DNA from: Methylobacterium currus
GTDB taxonomy: Bacteria; Pseudomonadota; Alphaproteobacteria; Rhizobiales; Beijerinckiaceae
DNA length: 64,000 nt
Assembly (NCBI RefSeq): GCF_003058325.1
Contig: NZ_CP028843.1
Span: 5,201,001 to 5,265,000, forward strand
Reading direction: 5' to 3'
In this document: one piece after another, positions 55,155 to 64,000 of the stretch
How positions within the stretch are numbered: the stretch's first letter is position 1
Layout: the number at the start of each line of letters is the position of its first letter
Program-made: the position numbers and the translations under genes
The notes under the pieces: generated by a model
Told to the model about the DNA's origin: nothing
Seen by the model: only the letters and a program-made list of their open reading frames with translations
Database searches by the model: none

Positions 55155-55892
55155 TTACCGAGCGACATCGAGGAAGATCTCGTGATCCCGCGCGAAATGC
55201 GCGAGCATGGCCGGCTCCAGGCGGAAGCCTTCGGGATCGTCGGCGATCAGGTCGGTGGTCTGCGAGCGGTGGGCCGCGATGGCCGCCGCCTTGGCGCGCC
55301 GGTGGCGGGAGATCGCGAGGCGGACGCCCCGGGGCGCCTCGCCGATCTCGGTCTCCGGCGGCAGCGTCCAGCCCCAGACCGGATAGGCGTAGAGGCTCGC
55401 GTCACCGAGGAGGTCGCGCGCACGACGGGCGAGCGCCGCGCTCGCCGCGTGGTCGCAATGCGGATCGTGTTCCCAGGTCACGAACAGGGCGCCCGCGTCG
55501 CAGGTCCGGGCCGCCGCGGCGACCGCCTCGGCCGCCGCCTCGGCCTCGGGGCCTGCGGCCGGCACGAACCGGTCGGGCAGGCGCAGGAAGGCGACGTGAT
55601 CGGGGCTGAGCCCCAAGCATTCCGCCGCCGCCAGGGTCTCGGATTCGCGCAAATCGCGCAGGCGCTCGGGCGGATGGGTCTTCGAGTTCGGATGCGAGCC
55701 GATCCCGTCGCTCACCACGACGAGCCTGACCGGGATCCGCCGGGTGCAGGCCTCGGCGATGAGCCCGCCGCAGCCGAGGCTCTCGTCGTCGGGATGGGGC
55801 GCCACCACGACGATCCCGCCCGCGGGCACGAGGTCGCGCAGGGATCCCACCGGCAGCGCCTCGGCGGCCTCGAGGAAGGCGTCGGCCCGCAT
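55155..55892 (-). CDS. PIG-L family deacetylase
   Basis: A 245 aa LmbE/PIG-L protein. The zinc-binding motif VVVAPHPDDESLGCGGLIAE, in part VVAPHPDDESLGCGG at residues 29-43, is intact, and the second metal-site His lies in WEHDPHCDHAASAA. PIG-L enzymes remove acetyl groups from N-acetylglucosamine-type sugars. The ATG is at 55892, one base overlapping the stop of the acyl-CoA dehydrogenase-like gene, so translation is coupled. It belongs to the four-gene operon. Confidence 0.9.
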   Translation of the reverse strand: MRADAFLEAAEALPVGSLRDLVPAGGIVVVAPHPDDESLGCGGLIAEACTRRIPVRLVVVSDGIGSHPNSKTHPPERLRDLRESETLAAAECLGLSPDHVAFLRLPDRFVPAAGPEAEAAAEAVAAAARTCDAGALFVTWEHDPHCDHAASAALARRARDLLGDASLYAYPVWGWTLPPETEIGEAPRGVRLAISRHRRAKAAAIAAHRSQTTDLIADDPEGFRLEPAMLAHFARDHEIFLDVAR

Positions 55893-57049
55893 CAGCGCGC
55901 CTCCCACAAAGCGGCCACCGGCTCCTCGGCGGCCAGGATCGTGGCGGCCGCCGCGGTCAAAGCCCGGTCGGGGGCGGGCTGGCGCAGATAGGTCGCGAGG
56001 TCCCGCGACAGCCGCTCGAGCGGGTGCCCGCGCAAAAAACCCTGGAGGCCGACCGAGCGCTGGGCGAGGCCCAGCACCTCCAGCCCCGCCCGCTCGACCG
56101 CGATCCGGGCGAGATCGACGAAGGCGACGACCCGCTCCACCGGCAGGGCGCCTTTCGCCGAGGCGCCCTCCGCCATCACGGCGGCCGCCCGGCCGACGAA
56201 GAGCCGGGCGCCTTCGAGGGCGATCGCCCCCTCGCCGAGACGGGCGAGCTGGTGGGGATCGGCGCCCCGCCCGGTCCGGGCGAGATGGCCGCGCCAGGCC
56301 TCGAACACCGCCTCGATGCCCCCCAACTGCACCGCCGCGAAGCGCCAGGCGCCGCCGGAGAAGTGCGGCTGGCGGTGATAATCGTCCGGCCCGCCGAGGA
56401 GAGCGACCGGCGCGAGCCCCGTGAGGTCGACGGTACCGGTGGCCGAGGCGCGCATCCCTTGCGCGCGCCAGGCCGAGAGGTCGGCCCGGGTCCCCGGTTC
56501 GAGGGCGACGACCAGCATCAGCGGCCTCGCCTCGCCCGGCCGGCGCGCCGTCACCAGGGCGCGGGTGACGTGGCCGGCGCCCGACGCGAAGGTCTTGACC
56601 CCGGAAAGGCGCCCGTCCGCGCCGAGGAGGAGGCCGTCCGACGGCGGCTCGGTGTTCCACACCCCGAACAGGTGGCCGGCGCGGGCCTCGGCGAACAGGG
56701 CGTGCCGCTCCGCCGGCGCGGCGTAGCGGGCGACGAGCTGGAGCGCGTTGACGTGGCCCTCGTAGAGCCGGCCGAGCGCCAGGCTGCCGGACCCGACGAG
56801 GCGCAGAACCGCGACGAGGTCGGCCGCGCCCGGCTCCTCCCCGAGGCCCGCCCCGCCCTCCTCCGCCGGGACCGGGGCGGCGAGGAGGCCGGCCTGCGCG
56901 AGGTCGGCCACGTCCTCGGCCGGGAAGCCGTCGTCGCGATCCTGCGCGTCGGCCCGCGCGGCGGCCAGGGTCGAGACCCGGCGGGCTGCCGCGACGCTCT
57001 CCGCGGTCGGACCGGGACGCAGCCACGGATCCATCGGCCGATCACGCAT
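55892..57049 (-). CDS. Acyl-CoA dehydrogenase-like protein
   Basis: A 385 aa protein with the acyl-CoA dehydrogenase fold. An N-terminal helical part (AARADAQDRDDGFPAEDVAD) precedes VLRLVGSGSLALGRLYEGHV, in part GSGSLALGRLYEGHVNA, and the middle beta domain contains GVWNTEPPSDGLLLGADGRL, in part GVWNTEPP. The C-terminal four-helix part includes LGLAQRSVGLQGFLRGHP, in part RSVGLQGFLRGHPLERLSRD, the FAD-contacting loop. The usual active-site glutamate could not be placed with confidence. Start ATG 57049 has GGAGGAGG six bases upstream and overlaps the upstream stop by eight bases. Confidence 0.82.
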   Translation of the reverse strand: MRDRPMDPWLRPGPTAESVAAARRVSTLAAARADAQDRDDGFPAEDVADLAQAGLLAAPVPAEEGGAGLGEEPGAADLVAVLRLVGSGSLALGRLYEGHVNALQLVARYAAPAERHALFAEARAGHLFGVWNTEPPSDGLLLGADGRLSGVKTFASGAGHVTRALVTARRPGEARPLMLVVALEPGTRADLSAWRAQGMRASATGTVDLTGLAPVALLGGPDDYHRQPHFSGGAWRFAAVQLGGIEAVFEAWRGHLARTGRGADPHQLARLGEGAIALEGARLFVGRAAAVMAEGASAKGALPVERVVAFVDLARIAVERAGLEVLGLAQRSVGLQGFLRGHPLERLSRDLATYLRQPAPDRALTAAAATILAAEEPVAALWEAR

Positions 57050-58268
57050 TGCCGGCCTCCTCCGACGCCCGTCCGAGGGCCGGCCGGGCGCGGCCGGCCG
57101 CGAGGGGGCCGCGGAGCCGCAATCCTCGCGCCCCGCGCCGCAGCCCGGCGAGCACGAGGCGGGCGGCGCGGATCTGCCGGGGCAGCGCGCGCGGAGGGAG
57201 AGGGCGGGAGGCAAGGAGCGGGCTCGCCGCCTCGATTGCGGCGAGGATCGCCCCGATCGAGGCGAGATCGGCGATCCGGCGCGCCTCGGCGCGCGGCACG
57301 CGCAGCCAGGGCGCCCAGAATCCTGTCCGGGCCAGTCGTCCGGACCCGTGCAGGCGCCGCAGCCGGCGCCCCCAGGCGTACCGGAACAGGGCGCGGCCCA
57401 GGGTTTCGAGGCGCGGGTCGCACGGGGCCTCCGGCATCGCGCAACGCTGCCGCATCGTGTCGGCGGCGCCGCCCGGGGCACGGCCGTCGAGCCTCCCTGA
57501 AGTAACCACGACGATGTCGGGGGCGTGGCGCACCCGGGCATCCGCCCGCAGCAGGGCTGCCACGAAGGCCCGGTCCTCGCCCAGCGGCAGGGCCGGCATG
57601 CCGCCGGCGGCGCGGTAGGCGGAGAGGTGGACCGCGAGGCTCGCCCCGGAGCGGGTCGCGTGACGCGGCCAGGGATCGTGCGCGACCGGATCGATCAGGG
57701 ATTCGAGGGCGACGAGCAACGCCTCATACGCACCCTCCAGCCGGCCGCGGGCGTGGAGCGCCTCCGGCAGGCGCGCGGCCTCGCCCTCGTCGAGGGCAAT
57801 GGTTCCGGCGACCGCGTCGACGCCCTGCGCCAGGGCCGCGAGGTTGCGGGCGACCCAGTCCGGTGGCACGCGGCTATCGGCATCGGTGGTCAGGATCACG
57901 CCGTCCGGCGCCGATCCGTCAAGGCCGCCGACCGTCTCGTCGAGCCAGGACGCGGCCGCCTCCATCGCCTCGCGCCGGGCCCAACCGGCATGCGCCCCCG
58001 CGAAATCGCGCTCGACGACCCGAACCTGCACCCGCAAGGCCGGCACGAGCGACGCCACGACCTCCGCCGTGCCGTCGGTGCAGTTGTTGAGGAAGAGGAC
58101 GATCCCGAGGGCCTCCGGCCCGATCTCCTCCTGCGTGGCCAGCGCGCGCAGGCAGGCGCCGATCCGGTCGACCTCGTTGCGGACCGGAACGGCGACGATG
58201 CAGCGCGGCGCGGGCAGGCCCCCAGTTTCCGGCCTCCGGGTTCGGGCCCGATCCTCTGAATAGGTCAC
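57042..58268 (-). CDS. GT2-family glycosyltransferase
   Basis: A 408 aa family 2 glycosyltransferase. IVAVPVRNEVDRIGACLRAL, in part VAVPVRNEVDRIGACL, is the nucleotide-binding start of the GT-A fold; the metal-binding DxD is in VILTTDADSRVPPDWVARNL, in part TTDADSRVPPDW. The later GASLAVHLSAYRAAGGMPAL and PLGEDRAFVAALLRADARVR, in part GEDRAFVAALLR, give the acceptor and ED region. No membrane segments are visible. It opens the operon; its last eight bases overlap the next start. The GTG at 58268 has GGAG eight bases upstream. Confidence 0.9.
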   Translation of the reverse strand: MTYSEDRARTRRPETGGLPAPRCIVAVPVRNEVDRIGACLRALATQEEIGPEALGIVLFLNNCTDGTAEVVASLVPALRVQVRVVERDFAGAHAGWARREAMEAAASWLDETVGGLDGSAPDGVILTTDADSRVPPDWVARNLAALAQGVDAVAGTIALDEGEAARLPEALHARGRLEGAYEALLVALESLIDPVAHDPWPRHATRSGASLAVHLSAYRAAGGMPALPLGEDRAFVAALLRADARVRHAPDIVVVTSGRLDGRAPGGAADTMRQRCAMPEAPCDPRLETLGRALFRYAWGRRLRRLHGSGRLARTGFWAPWLRVPRAEARRIADLASIGAILAAIEAASPLLASRPLPPRALPRQIRAARLVLAGLRRGARGLRLRGPLAAGRARPALGRASEEAGNA

Positions 58269-58585
58269 ACGCGGCGTCTCCGCGGGCCCGAACCGGTCGC
58301 GCCGGCCGCCCTCAGAGACAAACCTATGTCATACTCTACCCCAGTCTCCCGGGTGCGACCAAATCGACCGCTTCGGCCTGAGGGTCCGCCATCGAACGTC
58401 GCGGAGGTGTCCCGGGAGGATACCTTGCCCCGGGGCAGAGCCCCGCGGGCCGTCCGGAGGGTGTGATGGATGGCGAACCTGTCCGGCACGGCCATCCATC
58501 ACCGATATTCCCCCGCGACGACGCGGCTGCGAGGGAGAATGTCGAGGCGGTCAGCGCCGTCGGGAGAGCCGCCCGGACGCGGCGC
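58269..58585. other. 317-bp gap with a 12-bp inverted repeat
   Basis: It lies upstream of the four-gene operon and downstream of the chemoreceptor gene, both on the minus strand. Its higher-coordinate part has GTGATGGATGGC (58463-58474) paired with GCCATCCATCAC (58491-58502), likely the chemoreceptor terminator. The lower part, about 58300-58370, is less GC-rich and should hold the operon promoter. No gene is visible. Confidence 0.45.
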
Positions 58586-60271
58586 TCACGCCGCCCGCAC
58601 CGTGTCGAGGAAGCGCGTCACCTCGGCCGAGAGGTGCTCGGACTGGCGCGACAGCTCCGAGGCCGAGGCCAGCACCTGGCTGGCTGCCGCCCCGGTCTCC
58701 TCCGCCGCGCCCGCCACGCCCGCGATATTGCCCGTCACCTCGCCGGTGCCGGCCGCCGCCTGCGACACGTTGCGGACGATCTCCTGCGTCGCCGCGCCCT
58801 GCTCCTCCACCGCCGCCGCGATCGAGGTCGCGACGCCCGAGATCTCCTGGATCCGCGCCGTGATCTGGCCGATCGCGCCCGCCGCCTGCCCGGTCGAGGC
58901 CTGGATCGCCGCGATCTGGCTGGTGATCTCCTCCGTCGCCTTCGCGGTCTGGCCGGCCAGTTCCTTCACCTCGGCGGCCACCACCGCAAAGCCGCGGCCG
59001 GCCGCCCCGGCGCGGGCCGCCTCGATCGTGGCGTTGAGCGCGAGCAGGTTGGTCTGCGCGGCGATCGACGAGATCAGCCCGACCACGTCGCCGATGCGGG
59101 CGGTGGCCTCGGTCAGCGCACGGACCTGATGCGCGGTCTGCCCGGCTTCCGCGACCGCCGCCTGGGCGAGCCTCGCCGAGCCGTCGACCTGGCGGCCGAT
59201 CTCCTGGACCGAGGCGCCGAGTTCCTCGGCCGCCACCGCGACGGTGCCGACATTCGAGGAGGCCTCCTCGGCCGCCGCCGCGACGGCGGTGGACTGGGCC
59301 GCGGTCTGGGTCGCGGTGGCGGTCATGGTCTGGGCGGTGGCCTGGAGCTCGGTGGCGGCGGCCGAGACCTGGCCGACGATGCCGCCGACCGCCCGCTCGA
59401 AGGCGTCCGCCATCTGGCGCATGCCGGCACGGCGCTGCTCCTCGGCCGAGGCGCGGGCCAGCACGGTCTCCTCCTCGAGCGCGCGGGCGCGGATCAGCCC
59501 GTCCTTGAACACCTGCACGGCGGCCGCCATGGCGCCGATCTCGTCGCGCCGGGCCGCGCCCGGAATCGCGATCGCGATATCCCCCGCCGCCAGCCGGCCC
59601 ATCGCGGCGGTCATGCGGGCGATCGGGCGGGCGATGCCGAGGAGACTGAAGATCACCGCGCCGATCGCCGCCGCGAAGGCCAGGGCCGTCATGAGTCCCG
59701 CCGCCAGGATGCCGCGATCGGCGCTCGCGCTGCTCTGCTCCGCGCTCGTCAGGGCGGCGCCGGCATTCATCGCCACGATCGCCTTCAGGGCGCCGGTCGC
59801 CTCGGCATTGGTGCCGGTCATCTCGGGGCTGGTCAGCGTCGCCAGGGCCGTGGCCTGGTCGCCGGCCGCCATCGCGCCCGTCACCATCTTCTGGCCCTCG
59901 AGGTAGTCGCTCCAGCGGGCGACGAAGCGCCCGAACGTCGCCCGCTCCTCCGGCCCGGAGATCAGGGGCTCGTACCGCGCCTGGAGGTCGATCAGCGCCT
60001 TGCGGCTGTCGGTCAGGGCCTGCTCGTTGCGGTCGTAGGTGGCATCGTCGGTCGAGGTGACGACGAAGCGGTAGAGATTGATCCGATAGGCCTGGGTTTC
60101 GGCGTAGATCTGATTGATCAGGTTCGACGCCGGGATCCGGGTCCGGGCCATGTCGACGATGTCGTCCCGCAGCGTCATGAGCCGCGAGATCCCGTTGCCA
60201 CCCTGCGCCACGCTGAAGAGCATCAGCGTCATCGTCGTCCCGATCAGGACGTGCTTGATCGACAACTTCAT
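58586..60271 (-). CDS. Methyl-accepting chemotaxis protein
   Basis: A 561 aa chemoreceptor. TM1 is at the start (VLIGTTMTLMLFSVAQ), followed by a periplasmic four-helix-bundle domain (about 25-190). TM2 then comes (LMTALAFAAAIGAVIFSLLG), a HAMP domain (IARPIARMTAAMGRLAAGD) and a long signalling bundle. The conserved hairpin tip lies in SSIAAQTNLLALNATIEAAR, in part AAQTNLLALNATIEAARAG. ATG 60271 (MKLSIKHVL) is chosen because TM1 follows directly; starts at 60289 and 60328 are possible. No che genes are adjacent. Confidence 0.92.
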   Translation of the reverse strand: MKLSIKHVLIGTTMTLMLFSVAQGGNGISRLMTLRDDIVDMARTRIPASNLINQIYAETQAYRINLYRFVVTSTDDATYDRNEQALTDSRKALIDLQARYEPLISGPEERATFGRFVARWSDYLEGQKMVTGAMAAGDQATALATLTSPEMTGTNAEATGALKAIVAMNAGAALTSAEQSSASADRGILAAGLMTALAFAAAIGAVIFSLLGIARPIARMTAAMGRLAAGDIAIAIPGAARRDEIGAMAAAVQVFKDGLIRARALEEETVLARASAEEQRRAGMRQMADAFERAVGGIVGQVSAAATELQATAQTMTATATQTAAQSTAVAAAAEEASSNVGTVAVAAEELGASVQEIGRQVDGSARLAQAAVAEAGQTAHQVRALTEATARIGDVVGLISSIAAQTNLLALNATIEAARAGAAGRGFAVVAAEVKELAGQTAKATEEITSQIAAIQASTGQAAGAIGQITARIQEISGVATSIAAAVEEQGAATQEIVRNVSQAAAGTGEVTGNIAGVAGAAEETGAAASQVLASASELSRQSEHLSAEVTRFLDTVRAA

Positions 60272-60396
60272 CCTGCGACTGCCCGGCATCGATGGTCTCG
60301 CCTCGGGATTCGAGGCGTCTCGATGCATACGATTCGCTTCGTTAGTCCTTGATGAAGAAAAAAGTCATTGCCGCACGAAGCGCCAGATCATTGCGA

Positions 60397-60437
60397 CGAT
60401 CGGCACCGGCGCCGATCGACTGGGCAGGCGCTGCCCA
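60397..60437 (-). terminator. Paired hairpins after the salicylyl-CoA gene
   Basis: Two hairpins lie 15-55 bp past the stop of the minus-strand gene at 60452. The first is TGGGCAG/CTGCCCA (60421-60437) and the second is CGATCGGC/GCCGATCG (60397-60418 region). They are likely a compound terminator; no T run is present. Confidence 0.5.
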
Positions 60438-60451
60438 GCACTTGGGCGGCC

Positions 60452-62830
<2,379 letters not shown>

Positions 62831-63216
62831 GGGGGCTCCTCCTGTGGCGGCGGGCTCGCCGATGGAGAAACTTTATACTTCAAATATCGCGACGCAAGGG
62901 GGCACGCGACGGATCGCCCGGCGCATGGTCGGCCGGCCGCGACAGGATCGTGAGCGCCCGTCCGAATGCTGCGGCGCAGCGATCAAAAGAGCTGATTTTT
63001 CAGCACTCTGCTCGCTGCATTGCACAGTGATGCGGCAGGGCGGAAAAATCATCAAAGGCGGTTGCCAGACGATATTTCATGCGTAAAGTATTCCTCACGG
63101 GATGGGCCGGGATCCGACGAAAGAGCGCCGCTCTCGCATCGCGCGCCGACTCGACTCCGGCCGCTTCGCACCGGACAAGTGCCATCGATGCTCTCGACAG
63201 ATAAGGGACACACGGG
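62831..63216. promoter_or_regulatory. 386-bp divergent promoter region
   Basis: It separates the salicylyl-CoA gene from the divergent ABC substrate-binding protein gene. A short A/T-rich stretch at about 62865-62890 (ACTTTATACTTCAAATAT) is the likely promoter or operator for the minus-strand gene. A second, weaker A/T-rich patch lies at about 63040-63090. MarR-type regulators often control aromatic-CoA genes, but no binding site can be assigned. No gene is visible. Confidence 0.35.
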
Positions 63217-64000
63217 ATGAATCCGATCCGGAACGCCGCCAGCTGCCTCGTGACCGCCCTGAATGGCGCCACGATTCTTGGTGCCACGATTCTTGGCGCC
63301 GCGCTGGTGGCCGGCCCCGCCACCGCGCAAGGAGGCGAGAAGGTCAGGGTCGGGCTGATGTTCACGCTCTCGGGCCCCTCGGCCGTCCTCGGCGAGCAGG
63401 GCCGCGACGGGTTCCTGCTCGCCCTCGACACCCTGGGCAAGAAGCTCGGCGGGCTCGACGTCGACGTCGTGACGGTCGACGACGAGCTGAAGCCCGACGT
63501 CGCCACCAACAAGGCGCGGGAACTGGTCAAGCGCGACCGGGTCGACTTCGTGGTCGGCCCGACCTTCTCCAACGTGCTGCGCGCGGTGGTGCGTCCGGTG
63601 ACCGAGGGCGGCGCCTTCCTGATCTCGCCCAATGCCGGCACCTCGAACTATGCCGGGGCGGAGTGCAACCCGAACCTGTTCGTCTCGTCCTACCAGAACG
63701 ATCAGGTCCACGAGGTCCTGGGCAAGTACGCCCAGAACAAGGGTTACAAGCGCCTCGTCCTGCTGGCGCCGAACTACCAGGCAGGCAAGGACTCGCTGGC
63801 CGGCTTCAAGCATTCCTACAAGGGCGAGGTGGTGAACGAGATGTTCACGCCGCTCGGCCAGCTCGATTTCTCGGCCGAGCTGGCGCAGATCTCGGCCGCC
63901 CAGCCCGACGCGGTGTTCGCCTTCATGCCCGGCGGCATGGGCGTCAACCTGGTGCGCCAGTACCGCCAGGCGGGCCTCAGCACCATCCCGTTCCTCTCCG
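63217..64000 (+). CDS. ABC transporter substrate-binding protein, branched-chain/aromatic type (partial)
   Basis: The first 261 residues of a periplasmic-binding-protein type 1 (Leu/Ile/Val-like). A long signal peptide with repeated GATILGA and AALVAGPATAQ ends near residue 38. VRVGLMFTLSGPSAVLGEQG, in part VGLMFTLSGPSAVLGEQGRD, and VDFVVGPTFSNVLRAVVRPV, in part DFVVGPTFSNVL, and AFMPGGMGVNLVRQYRQAG match the family. The 3' end lies outside the window. The ATG at 63217 has AAGGGA eight bases upstream. Context with a salicylyl-CoA enzyme suggests uptake of an aromatic acid, not proven. Confidence 0.9.
   Translation, partial: MNPIRNAASCLVTALNGATILGATILGAALVAGPATAQGGEKVRVGLMFTLSGPSAVLGEQGRDGFLLALDTLGKKLGGLDVDVVTVDDELKPDVATNKARELVKRDRVDFVVGPTFSNVLRAVVRPVTEGGAFLISPNAGTSNYAGAECNPNLFVSSYQNDQVHEVLGKYAQNKGYKRLVLLAPNYQAGKDSLAGFKHSYKGEVVNEMFTPLGQLDFSAELAQISAAQPDAVFAFMPGGMGVNLVRQYRQAGLSTIPFLS
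63265..63300 (+). repeat. Tandem 15-bp repeat in the signal-peptide coding region
   Basis: The unit GCCACGATTCTTGG(T/C) occurs twice in direct repeat within the coding part of the substrate-binding-protein signal peptide, giving ATILGATILGA. A run of copies could slip during replication and change signal length. Confidence 0.6.

Noticed and set aside
54551..55168. Calling the methyltransferase nodS
   Set aside because: Only the family fold matches; no nodABC or nod box is present, so the symbol would claim a symbiosis role that is not shown.

Overview
The window is about 70% GC and densely coded. Several signs point to an alphaproteobacterium of the Rhizobiales, most probably Methylobacterium or a close relative. 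These are the ChvI/ChvG regulators followed by a short HPr kinase, a Man-type EIIA and HPr; a 180-kDa-class NAD glutamate dehydrogenase; a Tim44-domain lipoprotein-like protein; and a CstA/YbdD pair. The genus is an inference from gene content and order. No 16S rRNA or other decisive marker is present.

Layout. 1-4 kb: rsfS (3' end cut by the window), nadD and proA, then a lone Tad pilus-type protein. 4-10 kb: lepA, an LhgO-like FAD oxidoreductase, pckA and a HugZ-like FMN protein, all on the minus strand. 10.4-14.5 kb: plus-strand block chvI-chvG-hprK-EIIA-HPr, a signalling unit linking envelope/acid sensing to carbon control beside pckA. 14.5-21 kb: minus-strand acyltransferase-like protein, a CobW GTPase, an acyl-CoA ligase, a membrane protein coupled to pepA. 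21.2-28.6 kb: envelope and housekeeping block lptF-lptG-lptD, then pdxA-rsmA. 28.6-32.2 kb: Tim44 protein, PAS sensor kinase, lipB and a stand-alone FliN-like protein.

32.3-35 kb is the clearest accessory pocket: two identical tRNA-Leu(GAG) genes, a 1,042-bp IS630-family element with a -1 frameshifted transposase, and an orphan polysaccharide-export permease of lower GC. 35-44 kb: peroxidase-like protein, a giant glutamate dehydrogenase broken by one apparent base, bluB, a tautomerase, a TetR regulator, an SMR pump and a thioester-reductase-like SDR. 44-48 kb: a NosP/NahK-like pair (FIST sensor and hybrid kinase) with a divergent LuxR-type regulator. 48-54.5 kb: CstA pyruvate/peptide carrier with YbdD, an EamA transporter and tex. 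54.5-58.3 kb: a tightly overlapping four-gene operon (GT2 glycosyltransferase, acyl-CoA dehydrogenase-like protein, PIG-L deacetylase, NodS-like methyltransferase) of unknown product, the best candidate here for an undescribed pathway. 58.5-64 kb: a chemoreceptor, a fused salicylyl-CoA 5-hydroxylase/oxidoreductase and a divergent ABC substrate-binding protein cut by the window end.

No CRISPR array, rRNA, prophage or replication origin was seen. Starts were chosen by ribosome-binding site, codon use and overlap with the neighbouring gene; where these disagree the entry says so.
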